This document shows, in pieces, positions 1-9,476 of a stretch of DNA of 64,000 bases. A program made the translations under genes and the position numbers. The DNA is from JBGUVL01 sp964370395 (lineage in GTDB: Bacteria; Bacillota_I; Bacilli_A; Erysipelotrichales; Erysipelotrichaceae), in NCBI GenBank assembly GCA_964370395.1, contig CAYJIZ010000001.1, positions 103,936-167,935 on the forward strand, given 5' to 3'. Position 1 is the first letter of the stretch, and the number at the start of each line of letters is the position of its first letter. A model generated the notes under the pieces. The model saw only the letters and a list, made by a program, of their open reading frames with translations. It was not told where the DNA came from and made no database searches.

Positions 1-261
1 TTGGGTGGAATTGATAATTCATCATACAAGCGTAAAGCAATAACATTTTTAATTCATTGGAATAAAAATCAAAATGATACAGAGATTGCTTCATCTTTGT
101 TTTATAGTAAATTAGAAGCGAAAACTGATGCTATCATTGATGGCGTTAAAGTTAATTATGTTGAACTGCTTGATAATGAACCGATTGACGTAGGTACTGA
201 TGAAAATGGTATTTATGAAATGGTTATAAATGCAGTTTTTTATTATGAAAAGGAGGCCTAA
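1..261 (+). CDS. Phage minor capsid protein, 5' truncated
   Basis: This frame is open from the first base of the window, so the true start probably lies upstream; the TTG at base 1 has no visible ribosome site. The C-terminal part (IDVGTDENGIYEMVINAVFYY) resembles the end of the small minor capsid or head-tail joining proteins of A118-like siphoviruses. Position agrees: it sits immediately before the tail tube gene, with AGGAGG at 251-256 serving that gene. In such phages these proteins act at the head-tail junction. The family call is by motif impression and gene order. Confidence 0.6.
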   Translation: MGGIDNSSYKRKAITFLIHWNKNQNDTEIASSLFYSKLEAKTDAIIDGVKVNYVELLDNEPIDVGTDENGIYEMVINAVFYYEKEA

Positions 262-264
262 GTA

Positions 265-711
265 ATGGCAGGTAAAACAGGAGTTTATCCTTGTTATGAA
301 AATCAATTTAAAATTGAAACTGGAGTAACTGGAGAAACAAAAACAATGAGTACTATTGCTGACATGGAATCTTTTGGGGTTTCATTTGACAATGGAATTG
401 AAGAATGGACACCATTCGAGACAGAAGGATGGGTAAGACGTTTAGCGACAGCTAAGGCGGTTACTATTTCTGTATCTGGAAAACGTAATGTAGGAGATGC
501 AGGAAATGATGCTGTAGCTGCACTAATTAGTTTAAATGGTAGAGCAGTAGAAAAAGACTTTGAATGGATTTTCCCTGATGGAAGTAAGGTTGTGTTTAAT
601 AGCGCAGTAATTAATGTTACTAATGTTGGTGCAGGTGATTCAACTGGTGTTGCACCATTAGAATTTGAAGTTATGAGTAATGGAAAACCAACATTCACGC
701 CAGCAGTTTAA
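265..711 (+). CDS. Phage major tail (tube) protein
   Basis: A 148-residue protein with the size and beta-rich, Gly/Asp/Asn-rich composition of siphovirus tail tube subunits, which polymerise into the tail shaft around the tape measure. It has a good AGGAGG site 8 bases before the ATG. It lies between a head-tail joining protein and the tail assembly chaperones, the canonical place for the tube gene. It is followed at once by a terminator-like hairpin (717-744), as expected for a protein needed in far more copies than its downstream neighbours. Confidence 0.75.
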   Translation: MAGKTGVYPCYENQFKIETGVTGETKTMSTIADMESFGVSFDNGIEEWTPFETEGWVRRLATAKAVTISVSGKRNVGDAGNDAVAALISLNGRAVEKDFEWIFPDGSKVVFNSAVINVTNVGAGDSTGVAPLEFEVMSNGKPTFTPAV

Positions 712-716
712 AAAAC

Positions 717-744
717 GAGAGAGGATAAAACCTCTCTTTCATTT
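717..744 (+). terminator. Terminator/attenuator after tail tube gene
   Basis: Stem GAGAGAGG (717-724), loop ATAAAA, stem CCTCTCTT (731-738), followed by TCATTTTG. The U tract is short and interrupted, so partial termination is likely, giving more tube protein than chaperone and tape measure. Confidence 0.7.
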
Positions 745-772
745 TGTTTAGAAAAAGAAGGAGGCCAAAAGA

Positions 773-1093
773 ATGGCAAATATTGATTTAACAAGTAAAT
801 TTAGTAAAGAGAAACCAACAATTAAAGTAAGTGATGATCTAATTATTGAAGTAGACGACAATCACAAAAATGTATTGATTGTTAATGCGCTAATGGGTGA
901 TACAAAGTTAACAGATTCTGAAAGAATGGATAAAACATTAGAACAACTTTTGGGTAAGAAAAACTTAGAGCGTATTAAAAAACTTGAACTTCGTTTTATT
1001 GATTATCAAAAAGTTTTCTTTGGAGTAATGGCAGCGGTTAACGATGAATCTTATGAGGATGTTGAAAAACGATTTCGCAACGCATCAAAATAA
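773..1093 (+). CDS. Tail assembly chaperone (G-like)
   Basis: A 106-residue acidic protein with a strong site (AAGGAGG) before its ATG, between tail tube and tape measure. In siphoviruses this position encodes the tail assembly chaperone that coats the tape measure before the tube forms. Its last codons overlap the next reading frame by about 50 bases. That next frame is +1 (equivalently -2) relative to this one, the geometry of G/GT pairs made by ribosomal frameshifting. Function is inferred from position, size and this overlap rather than from a catalytic motif. Confidence 0.65.
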   Translation: MANIDLTSKFSKEKPTIKVSDDLIIEVDDNHKNVLIVNALMGDTKLTDSERMDKTLEQLLGKKNLERIKKLELRFIDYQKVFFGVMAAVNDESYEDVEKRFRNASK

Positions 1094-1427
1094 CGATGAT
1101 TGGTATGATATTGTTGACGATTGGCCACTTATTGAATCTTCTTTTCTTAAACAATATGGAATACGATTGAGGTCAATTGAGGACATGCCTTGGAATGAAT
1201 TTTGCTCATATTTAGCAGGCATAATGCCTAATACACCGCTTGGAAATATTGTGCAAATAAGAAGTGAAGATAATAAAGATGTTCTTAAAAACTACACAAA
1301 AGAGCAAAAGCGTATTCGTACAGAATGGTTAAATAGAAAAGCAAAAGCAATGAAGAGTGAAGAAGTTAACGATGTCATAGAAAGTTTTAAACAGATGTTT
1401 AAACAATTAGCGGAAGGAGGCAATTAA
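1044..1427 (+). CDS. Tail assembly chaperone, second frame (T-like)
   Basis: This frame carries a sequence typical of T-domain chaperones (DWYDIVDDWPLIESSFLKQY, then a Trp-rich 'MPWNEF' helix). It is open from base 1029. No Shine-Dalgarno precedes any of its early ATG codons (1044, 1053, 1059), so it may be made as a frameshift extension of the preceding gene or by coupled initiation. The overlap ends at the upstream stop (1091-1093). A TTT C at 1073-1076 would permit a +1 slip into this frame. It ends in TAA at 1425-1427, directly before the tape measure, whose ribosome site GGAGG (1416-1420) lies inside this gene. Confidence 0.6.
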   Translation: MNLMRMLKNDFATHQNNDDWYDIVDDWPLIESSFLKQYGIRLRSIEDMPWNEFCSYLAGIMPNTPLGNIVQIRSEDNKDVLKNYTKEQKRIRTEWLNRKAKAMKSEEVNDVIESFKQMFKQLAEGGN

Positions 1428-1462
1428 CGGATAAAGTAGGAAATATTGGAATCGGAATACAA

Positions 1463-4459
1463 TTGGATGGGAATGGATATAAAAAGCAAATTAAACAATT
1501 TGGTGATTATGGTTCCAACCAATTACAAAGTTCATTTAGTAATACTTTTAAGTCAATTGGTAAGATGGCGATTGCAGCATTTTCGATTAAAGCAATTGCT
1601 GACTTTACCGCTTCTTGTTTGAAGTTAGGTTCAGATTTAACAGAAGTTCAAAACGTAGTTGATGTATCGTTCCCTTCGATGACTGCCCAAGTTGATTCTT
1701 TTGCTAAAAATGCAATCACTAATTTTGGTATGAGTGAATTGGCCGCAAAAAAATTCATGGGTTCTTTTGGAGCAATGTCTAGAGCGTATGGTTTTAATGA
1801 AGCAAAAGCAGAAGAAATGTCAGAAACCTTAACTGGATTAGTTGGTGATGTTTCTTCTTTTTATAACATTGATCAAGAAGACGCATATGCCAAATTATCT
1901 GCTGTATTTACCTCTGAAACAGAAGCTTTAAAACATTTAGGTGTAGTTATGACGCAAAATGCACTTGATGAATATGCACTCGCTAATGGATATGGGAAAA
2001 CAACAGCAAAAATGACAGAACAAGAGAAAGTGGCTTTAAGATACGCATTCGTTCAGAAACAATTATCTTTAGCAACAGGTGACTTTGTAAGAACACAAGA
2101 CTCTTGGGCAAATCAAACACGTGTATTAACGTTGCGGTTTGAAAGTTTTAAAGCATCGTTAGGAAAAGGGTTTATAGCACTGTTTTCACCAATTGTAAAA
2201 GGTATAAACTGGGTTTTAGCAAACTTACAACCTTTGGCAGATTCATTCGCAAGTTTAATGGAATTTCTAACTGGTACAAAAGTAGAATCAGGTGGAGGAG
2301 CACTTGGAGAAACTGCAGGTGATTTATCCGATGCAACAAGTGGGGCAGATGGATTATCTGATGGGCTTGATGGTGCAGGTAAAAGCGGTGAAAAGGCTGC
2401 TAAAAAAATAAACAAGGCTTTTGCTGGCGTTGATACTATCAACAAACTAGATTTTGGTGGTAAAGATGAAAGTGGTTCTGGTGATGGTGGAGGCGGTACT
2501 GGTGGAAGTGTCGCCGATGCAGTTGATTTTGCTAAACCCACTGGAGAAGCATCTGTATTTAAAGGTATGTTGGATGGTATCATAAAAGAATTTAAAAGAC
2601 TATTTGATATTTTTAAAGGTGGATTTTCAATCGGTTTAGGTGATTCATTCAAAAATATTGAAGAAATAAAAAAACATATATTCTCAATTGGAGAAACTAT
2701 TGTTGAAATTTTTACGGATTCTAAAGTTATTAGTGCTGGTAAGAAATGGTTAGATTCTTACATATCATATTTAGGGTTAGTTGCAGGTTCATTTGCTTCG
2801 ATTGGAGTTAGTATTGCAAATTTCATTTTTGGATCAATAGATAAATATTTAGATCAGAATAAAAATTTTATTAAGGATAAATTAGTAGAATTATTTAATG
2901 TTTTGACTAGATACAATGAAATTAGGGGAAAATTCATATTATTAATTAGAGATATTTTTAGTATCTTTAACACTGATGAAGCAAAACAAGTTGGAGCAAA
3001 CTTGATTGAAGGAATCGCAAACGGATTTATAAGTGGTTTTGTTTTACTACAACGTTTTAGTGTTGATATTCTATCTTGTATTATTAACCCTTTAGTTGAA
3101 AATAAAGCTCTTATTATCAAAACGATAAAAGGAATGTTGTCACCAATTGAACAAATAACTAAAACAATCGCTAAAGGAATTAGCGATACATTCAAAACGA
3201 TAGATGATGTATATAAACAATATTTAGAACCATCATTTATAAAAATTAAAGAAGGTATTAGTGCTATTTTATCAACTATATTAGAAAACTATAACAAATT
3301 TATAAAACCTGTCGTCGACATGATAGCGGTTGAATTTGGAACGCTTTGGCAAATATACATTCAACCAGCAATTAATTCAATGGCAGAATTTTTTGGGAAA
3401 TTATTTGAATTGGTTTCTATTTTGTGGCAAAATGTCTTGTCTCCATTAATAGAGTGGTTAGTTAGTACCTTAGCACCAATTTGGGCGGCTGTTTTTGAGA
3501 ACGCATGGAATGTAATAAAAACTGTATTCGCATTTATTAGTGATGTAATAAAAGGAGCAATGGAATTCTTTAGTGGTTTATGTGAGTTTTTATCGGGTGT
3601 TTTTACTCTTGATTGGGATAAAGCGTGGAACGGAATAAAAACTATGTTCACGGGTGTTTGGGATACTATGAAAGCGTGGGTTACAGGCGCAATTGATATA
3701 ATATCAACCGTTATTAACAATACATTAAATTCCATTTCATCAATTTGGAGTGGTATATGGAATGGGATTTCTTCTGTCTTTGGAGATATTTGGGATGGAA
3801 TATGTGACGGTGTAGACTCTGCAATTAATGAAGTTAAAGATACTATTGGAAATGTTCTTGGGACTATTGAAGGAATATGGAAAGATATGTGGTCAGGGTT
3901 AGAAGATTTTGTATCTGGCACTTGGGATAACATAATGAAATTATGGAATTCTGGTGGTGAGATTTTTACAAATATTTCAGACGGGTTTAAAACTATTTTT
4001 ACAAATATCGTTAACGGAATGATTGGTGGAATAAATAAAGTTATTAAAACACCTTTAAAGGTTGTTTCTAACGCACTAAAGACAATACATGATATTGACT
4101 TACCGCTAATAGGAAAACCTTTCACAATTGTTCCTAGAGGTTTTGACATACCTCAAATTCCAAAACTTGCGCAAGGTGGTTTTGCAAAAAGAAATCAACC
4201 GCAATTAGCGATGATTGGTGATAATACACGTTATGGTGAAATTGTTGCACCTGAAAACAAGATGCTTGATATGGTTAATACAGCATTGAAAATGCAAAAA
4301 GAACAATCTTCAATTGTTGGACTAGATGATGTGATAAATTTAATTAAACAATTAATTTCAGTAGTGCAAAGTTTATGTCTAAAGGTAGATATAGATGTGA
4401 AGAAACTGTCTATATTATTAGAACAAGCACAGCGTGAACGACAAATGATAGGAGGATAA
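1463..4459 (+). CDS. Phage tail tape measure protein
   Basis: About 1,000 residues, the longest gene of the tail cluster. It has the usual plan: a conserved N-terminal tape-measure domain (residues about 55-260), a Gly/Ser/Asp-rich low-complexity stretch near 270-345, hydrophobic helices in the middle and Trp-rich amphipathic repeats near 680-830. It sets tail length and is ejected during DNA delivery. The only ordinary in-frame start is TTG at 1463, which lacks a ribosome site. The frame stays open upstream to an ACG at 1427 that overlaps the preceding stop as TAACG, 6 bases after GGAGG. The 12 extra residues (TDKVGNIGIGIQ) look like a normal tape-measure N-terminus, so ACG may be the true start or a mutated ATG. 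Confidence 0.9.
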   Translation: MDGNGYKKQIKQFGDYGSNQLQSSFSNTFKSIGKMAIAAFSIKAIADFTASCLKLGSDLTEVQNVVDVSFPSMTAQVDSFAKNAITNFGMSELAAKKFMGSFGAMSRAYGFNEAKAEEMSETLTGLVGDVSSFYNIDQEDAYAKLSAVFTSETEALKHLGVVMTQNALDEYALANGYGKTTAKMTEQEKVALRYAFVQKQLSLATGDFVRTQDSWANQTRVLTLRFESFKASLGKGFIALFSPIVKGINWVLANLQPLADSFASLMEFLTGTKVESGGGALGETAGDLSDATSGADGLSDGLDGAGKSGEKAAKKINKAFAGVDTINKLDFGGKDESGSGDGGGGTGGSVADAVDFAKPTGEASVFKGMLDGIIKEFKRLFDIFKGGFSIGLGDSFKNIEEIKKHIFSIGETIVEIFTDSKVISAGKKWLDSYISYLGLVAGSFASIGVSIANFIFGSIDKYLDQNKNFIKDKLVELFNVLTRYNEIRGKFILLIRDIFSIFNTDEAKQVGANLIEGIANGFISGFVLLQRFSVDILSCIINPLVENKALIIKTIKGMLSPIEQITKTIAKGISDTFKTIDDVYKQYLEPSFIKIKEGISAILSTILENYNKFIKPVVDMIAVEFGTLWQIYIQPAINSMAEFFGKLFELVSILWQNVLSPLIEWLVSTLAPIWAAVFENAWNVIKTVFAFISDVIKGAMEFFSGLCEFLSGVFTLDWDKAWNGIKTMFTGVWDTMKAWVTGAIDIISTVINNTLNSISSIWSGIWNGISSVFGDIWDGICDGVDSAINEVKDTIGNVLGTIEGIWKDMWSGLEDFVSGTWDNIMKLWNSGGEIFTNISDGFKTIFTNIVNGMIGGINKVIKTPLKVVSNALKTIHDIDLPLIGKPFTIVPRGFDIPQIPKLAQGGFAKRNQPQLAMIGDNTRYGEIVAPENKMLDMVNTALKMQKEQSSIVGLDDVINLIKQLISVVQSLCLKVDIDVKKLSILLEQAQRERQMIGG

Positions 4460-4462
4460 AAT

Positions 4463-4834
4463 ATGGGTTATAAAGCATTATTGTATTTGAATGGAAAAGA
4501 AATTAAAAATATAACATCTTATAACGATTTACCTTCTATTCAAGATGGGCAAGATTCAGGTAGAACTCCTGGGCTTGTAATGGATCGAGATATTTTAGGT
4601 AGAATAATGAATATCTCTGTCAATCTTGGAATTACTTCAAGAGCAGACGGCAGAGAAATTTTAAACATTCTTAAAAGTCCTAATATAAGTGTTAAATTTC
4701 TAGATAGTGAAACCGATACTTATAAAACGATTGATTGTTATTGCATTGATCCACAAAAAGAGTTATTAGAGGGATTGATTGATTATTACAAAACAATTTC
4801 TTTTGTTTTAAATTCTAACAGGAGGTATGATTAA
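4463..4834 (+). CDS. Phage distal tail-region protein, function unassigned
   Basis: A 123-residue protein encoded between tape measure and tail-associated protein, the slot of distal tail (Dit-like) or tail completion proteins. It has a good GGAGG site 7 bases before its ATG, and its TAA overlaps the next ATG (TAATG), so translation is coupled. No catalytic motif is visible. The run 'GLVMDRDILGRIMNISVNLG' reads like a beta-sandwich tail protein. It is shorter than classical Dit proteins, so the role is inferred from gene order only. Confidence 0.5.
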   Translation: MGYKALLYLNGKEIKNITSYNDLPSIQDGQDSGRTPGLVMDRDILGRIMNISVNLGITSRADGREILNILKSPNISVKFLDSETDTYKTIDCYCIDPQKELLEGLIDYYKTISFVLNSNRRYD

Positions 4835-6984
4835 TGTATGAAGTAAGTGAAATGTTTTTAGAAGCAATTAAAAATAATGCAAGATATATTAAAAGTTACT
4901 TTTTGTTTGAAGGCAATAATTTTGAACCAGTTAGTGTAAATGTTGATGACAATATTTATCGAACTTCTCAAAGTGGAGATGCGTTTATTGGTACATTTAT
5001 TGGGAAGTCTGGAACACTAAAAATTAGAGTGAAAGAAACAATTAATTTAGAAGATAAGGATATTTTATTGTTTTTTGGAGTTGTTGTTGAAAATGGTAAT
5101 ATTGAATACGTTCCTTATGGCACTTTTAGAATATATGAAAAAATAAGCGACACAGAATATAAAATATGCGATAAAAAAATATTTTTCAATGAAAAGATAA
5201 TTCCAAATGAGATAACATATCCAATTACTATATTTGAATTAGCACAATGGGTAGGTAATAAATTAGGAATTGAAGTAATACTTCCTATTGGAACACCAAA
5301 TAAGGACCTTACTATATCAAGTGAGGTCTTTTTTGGTTATGAAGCAACGTACGCTAATGTTGTTGAAGCAATTGCGCAAGCGACATGTACCTTTACGCAT
5401 ATCAATAGAAATGATCAATTGGAATTTAGGTGGTTGAAACGGATAGATTTTACTATTAGTCATGATAATATGCCTAAAGGTTATCCAGTAACACAAGAAA
5501 AAATGAATGATGTGAACACAGTGGTTTTAGCTAGAATACCACAAAATGACAATGTAATATGGCCTCCTGCTGTTGAAAACGAAAGATATGAATTTAAGAT
5601 TGCTAACAATCCACTTTTAGATACTGATAGATATTCTTCTATTTTAGATATTTATGATAGAATGAACGGATTTAGTTATATTCCTTTAAAGGTCGATACA
5701 CAAGGTTTTTTTCATTTAGATTGTGGTGATATTGTTAAGTTGCAAATTAAAGATGGGTCATATGTTGATATGATTGTGATGAATCATTCATTAAATTATC
5801 AAGGTGGGATATCAAGTAAATTTGAGACACCAACGTTATCAAAAACGATGATAAATTATGCTGCAGCATCAAGTATTGAAAGTAAAATATACAAAACGGA
5901 ATTGGAAGTGGATAAAGTAAATAATAGGATTACTGCTGAAATATCAGAAGTGAATACTAAAATTGAGAATATACCAATACCACAAGCATCGCCATTTCCA
6001 CCCGAAAATCCTAAAGAAGGTCAAGTATGGGTTGATATTACTACAAATCCACCTCTTGAAAAAATATTTAATGAAGGTGAGTGGGTGACTGTAGGTGATT
6101 ACACTGGTGATTTAGAAGGATTGTCAGGACAAATTGAATCGTTGAATACTTCTTTATCGATTGAACAAGGTAAAATTGAAACGTTGATTAAAGATAACAT
6201 TACGATCATCAATGGTAATGAAGTAACATTGAAAGAAGCGTATTCTTACATTCAACAACAAATAGATCAAATCAATTTTGCAATTAGTGAAAGTGGTGGA
6301 AACAATAAACTATTAAATAGTTGTGGTTGGAACTCTCTCAAATACTGGGAAACAAGTGGAGATGTTACATCAACTACAAACAATGATATTCGTAGTAATA
6401 CGATAAGCGGATATGCGTTTAATGTGAATGCTGGAACACTTCAACAATCTTTTAAAACTATTGTTGGTAGAAAGTACTCTATTAGTTGTAAGATTAAGAA
6501 ATTCACTAACTCATGTACTTTAATTATAAAAAATGGAACGTCAGAAGATGTTCTTTTTAATTTGAATGATGAGTATATCGATGGTTGGATTTCGTTTTCA
6601 ATGCCGATTGAAGCACAAGATACATTATGCACTGTTTATGTCGAATCCGATGGGGAATATTTGCTATTATCCGATTTAATGGTCAATGACGGTGAGATAC
6701 CGCAGCAGTGGTCATCAAGCAATGATGAAATCTATACATTGAATGTTAAAATAGATAGAGAAGGAGTTGAAGTATCACAAGACGATACTAATAATCGTAC
6801 TGTGATGAATACGCAAGAGTTCGCTGGATACAGTGGTCCTGAAAGAGTGTTTGCATTGAATGGAGATGTCACTGAAGTAAATAAACTTGAGGCAAAAAGC
6901 GACGTCCAAATTGGGGTTGTAAAGATGTATGCGAAAACAAGTGGAAGTAAGCAAGGATTAGGTTTTGCTTATGTTAAGAGGTAA
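4834..6984 (+). CDS. Phage tail-associated (Tal/Gp18-like) protein with carbohydrate-binding-like C-terminus
   Basis: A 716-residue protein directly after the distal-tail candidate, with coupled start and AGGAGG. Residues 1 to about 350 look like the baseplate-hub N-terminal domain of prophage tail proteins ('FELAQWVGNKLGI', 'PLKVDTQGFFHLDCGDIVKL'). The middle has a coiled-coil-like part (about 350-490). The remainder (about 495-640) resembles a beta-sandwich carbohydrate-binding module ('NKLLNSCGWNSLKYWETSGD'). Such proteins close the tail tip and support receptor-binding proteins. No peptidoglycan-hydrolase residues were recognised. Confidence 0.65.
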   Translation: MYEVSEMFLEAIKNNARYIKSYFLFEGNNFEPVSVNVDDNIYRTSQSGDAFIGTFIGKSGTLKIRVKETINLEDKDILLFFGVVVENGNIEYVPYGTFRIYEKISDTEYKICDKKIFFNEKIIPNEITYPITIFELAQWVGNKLGIEVILPIGTPNKDLTISSEVFFGYEATYANVVEAIAQATCTFTHINRNDQLEFRWLKRIDFTISHDNMPKGYPVTQEKMNDVNTVVLARIPQNDNVIWPPAVENERYEFKIANNPLLDTDRYSSILDIYDRMNGFSYIPLKVDTQGFFHLDCGDIVKLQIKDGSYVDMIVMNHSLNYQGGISSKFETPTLSKTMINYAAASSIESKIYKTELEVDKVNNRITAEISEVNTKIENIPIPQASPFPPENPKEGQVWVDITTNPPLEKIFNEGEWVTVGDYTGDLEGLSGQIESLNTSLSIEQGKIETLIKDNITIINGNEVTLKEAYSYIQQQIDQINFAISESGGNNKLLNSCGWNSLKYWETSGDVTSTTNNDIRSNTISGYAFNVNAGTLQQSFKTIVGRKYSISCKIKKFTNSCTLIIKNGTSEDVLFNLNDEYIDGWISFSMPIEAQDTLCTVYVESDGEYLLLSDLMVNDGEIPQQWSSSNDEIYTLNVKIDREGVEVSQDDTNNRTVMNTQEFAGYSGPERVFALNGDVTEVNKLEAKSDVQIGVVKMYAKTSGSKQGLGFAYVKR

Positions 6985-6989
6985 TTGCT

Positions 6990-9170
6990 ATGTCACAATT
7001 TATAGTTAATACAAGTGATGCGTATACTCAATTAATATGTAACACTTCTAGTGAATTGATTGGAAACTATCCTAGCATTACATTTAGAATACACTACAAC
7101 TTTCAAGTGAGGCTTACGAATTATGGTAGTTGGTATTACAATGGATTTAAACTGAACTTTCACAATAAAGCGCATTCAGTAAACTTAGCTTGTAGTTTTG
7201 GTAGTGGCGGAGGAACTACAGGTGTTCTTGCAAGTGGATATATTGATTTACCTATCTATGGCCAATCCACAACTCACACTCCTGGATTCTCGTGTTCGGG
7301 TCCTTTTAGTGGAAATGGTGTTGCAAGAGAAAGTCAAACAATACCAAATGGAACGCTATCATCAAATCTTGTTAGTTATGATCACGATTCATGTGTTATT
7401 AATGTATCTATGAGTAGTCCTCGAAACTATTTTTATACACGAATTTATAATGCAACAACTGGAGCGGTGGCAATTGCTTCAGCATCAAATGGATATAATA
7501 CTGTAAATGGGCTTTTAGCAGGGAAATCATATACTTTTTACGTTGAACTTTGGAGTAGAGAAGGTGTTAAAAAATCATCGCAAACAATTACGTTTAGAAC
7601 AAATGGGTTCTCATATCTTGATTCGAACGTCGCGAACACAATTGGTAATTCCATAGTGTTCGCAGTTAAGACGTATGATGATACATTTACTACAAGAGTT
7701 AAAGTAACTTGTGGAAGTATTGTATTAAGAGAAGTTGATGTTAAGAGCAGTGGAAAGATTTACAACTTTGCTTATACACCAACGAGCGCTCAATTAAGTT
7801 CAATATATGCGTTGATACCTAATTCGTTAAGTACCACAGGAATTATCACATTAACTACTTATGTGAATGGCGTTGCGATTGGAAGTACATCATATACGAT
7901 TACTTATAAAATAAACGAAACTACCAACACCCCAGTTATCACGTCATTTGATTATATTGATACGTCTCAAAAAGCAATTGATAAGACAGCGAATAATAAG
8001 TGGGTATTACAAAATGTTTCTACATTGCAAGTTAAAGATATAGTGGCAAGTGCTAAGAATAGCGCTACTATTAAATCTTATCGTGTAAGCATTGGTGATA
8101 CAGTAGTAAATGCTACTACATATCCAATCAATGTAAGCGCACCAGTTGTTAGCAACAGTGGTATATATTTAACTGTTATTGATAGTCGTGGTTTGCAAGC
8201 AACGAAACTAATTGCGTTCACTCGATTTATTTCATATCAAAAACCTGTGATAACAAAATTTGAAGCTAAACGTGTAAATGATGTCGAAGAAAGTACATCG
8301 ATTATTTGTGAAGGAACATTTGATCGTTTGAAAATTGATAACGTTGATAAGAACATTGCAATTAAAATGAAGTATCGATTTAAAGCTAGTGATGTATCAT
8401 CATGGAGTACATATCAAGAAAAAGCGTTAACAATTGTAGATAATAAATTGACCTACAATAATATTGTAGGTCAATTTGATACTGGTAAGTCCTACGATTT
8501 TGAACTACTGATTGAAGATTACTTCTTTGGTATTGGTGCTTATGATTTGTTAGTTAAAAGTCAGTTTGAGTTTTTTATTGGCGATGGATTAGTAGAAGCC
8601 AATGGGGAGTTTTTACACAACGGAAACAAAGTGTTAAGTACAGTTAATGGAATTACAAAAGATGCTAATGTTGTTGCTAACTTAGCTTTAAAAAATGGAT
8701 ATGCTGGATTTGATAATCTTACTGGTGGTTACTTTAGAACGCCACCAAATGGGTTGTTACCAAATGTTAGTGGTGGAAGTGGTTACATTGGCACAAGTGG
8801 ATGGCCATTTAATTATGGATATTTCAATAATATTTATAAAGGTGGTAGTCCTGTTGTTAACAATAATGAATTAAATGTTGTTAGAAATAATATAGGTGCG
8901 AGAATCGTTGGGGGAACTGTTGTAAAGTCTTTAAACAATCAAACTGGTGTTTTATTGCATACAAGGGCACAAGTTGAAGCCATGTTCGGTTTGTCAGGTA
9001 TTAATCATCAATTAATAGTTGCTGTATATAGTAATGGTGATGGTAGTACGAGTTACGCTCATTTTGACGGTTCTACTTTAACTGCTGATGGTTGGAATGT
9101 TGTTTTAGATAGAGCTTGGACTGGAAATATAAGAGTTAACTATGCTTATATTTATTTAGTAAATCCATAA
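6990..9170 (+). CDS. Phage tail fibre / receptor-binding protein, DUF859-like
   Basis: A 726-residue Ser/Thr/Asn-rich, beta-rich protein starting six bases after the hub gene, behind AGAGGT. The N-terminal and middle parts have fibronectin-like beta repeats and resemble siphovirus DUF859 proteins. The C-terminal 180 residues are Gly-rich ('GGYFRTPPNGLLPNVSGGSG') with a final small sandwich domain, as in receptor-binding tips. It probably contacts the host surface. A perfect 16-base inverted repeat lies inside the gene at 8445-8477. Confidence 0.65.
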   Translation: MSQFIVNTSDAYTQLICNTSSELIGNYPSITFRIHYNFQVRLTNYGSWYYNGFKLNFHNKAHSVNLACSFGSGGGTTGVLASGYIDLPIYGQSTTHTPGFSCSGPFSGNGVARESQTIPNGTLSSNLVSYDHDSCVINVSMSSPRNYFYTRIYNATTGAVAIASASNGYNTVNGLLAGKSYTFYVELWSREGVKKSSQTITFRTNGFSYLDSNVANTIGNSIVFAVKTYDDTFTTRVKVTCGSIVLREVDVKSSGKIYNFAYTPTSAQLSSIYALIPNSLSTTGIITLTTYVNGVAIGSTSYTITYKINETTNTPVITSFDYIDTSQKAIDKTANNKWVLQNVSTLQVKDIVASAKNSATIKSYRVSIGDTVVNATTYPINVSAPVVSNSGIYLTVIDSRGLQATKLIAFTRFISYQKPVITKFEAKRVNDVEESTSIICEGTFDRLKIDNVDKNIAIKMKYRFKASDVSSWSTYQEKALTIVDNKLTYNNIVGQFDTGKSYDFELLIEDYFFGIGAYDLLVKSQFEFFIGDGLVEANGEFLHNGNKVLSTVNGITKDANVVANLALKNGYAGFDNLTGGYFRTPPNGLLPNVSGGSGYIGTSGWPFNYGYFNNIYKGGSPVVNNNELNVVRNNIGARIVGGTVVKSLNNQTGVLLHTRAQVEAMFGLSGINHQLIVAVYSNGDGSTSYAHFDGSTLTADGWNVVLDRAWTGNIRVNYAYIYLVNP
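8445..8477. repeat. Perfect 33-base palindrome inside tail fibre gene
   Basis: Arms AAATTGACCTACAATA (8445-8460) and its exact complement (8462-8477) surround one base. It is translated in frame as part of the fibre protein, with no U tract, so it is not a terminator. Confidence 0.85.
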
Positions 9171-9183
9171 AAAGGAGAAGAAT

Positions 9184-9411
9184 ATGAAAGCAATAGAAAT
9201 TGAAGTATCAAAAGAAAAGTTAAGTGAAGTTATCACTTCACAAATTATCATTTCAAATGCAGATGTAGAAAATCAAGACTTCGTGTTAGTAAAAGCATTT
9301 GATGAAGAAACAAATACAACAGATGCTCGTATGTTTAAAGTTGTAAATGTTTTGATTGATGAAGGACTTCAAGAAAAATATAAAGTATTGAAGTTAAAAG
9401 AAGTAAATTAA
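9184..9411 (+). CDS. Small phage protein of unknown function
   Basis: A 75-residue charged protein with AAGGAG 7 bases before its ATG, between the tail fibre and holin genes. No recognised domain or membrane segment. It ends where a terminator begins (9411), so it closes the tail transcription unit. Similar short acidic genes often occur between fibre and holin in Gram-positive siphoviruses, but a function cannot be given. Confidence 0.6.
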   Translation: MKAIEIEVSKEKLSEVITSQIIISNADVENQDFVLVKAFDEETNTTDARMFKVVNVLIDEGLQEKYKVLKLKEVN

Positions 9412-9432
9412 GAGCAGAAATGCTCTTTTTTA
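9411..9432 (+). terminator. Rho-independent terminator before holin
   Basis: Stem AGAGCA (9411-9416), loop GAAA, stem TGCTCT (9421-9426), then a run of T. It separates tail and lysis genes. Confidence 0.75.
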
Positions 9433-9476
9433 GTCATTATCATGACTTAAAACTGATAAGAAAGAATGTGAGGAAC

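Noticed and set aside
2113..4149. Long minus-strand open frames opposite the tape measure gene
   Set aside because: Shadows of a biased coding strand, without ribosome sites.
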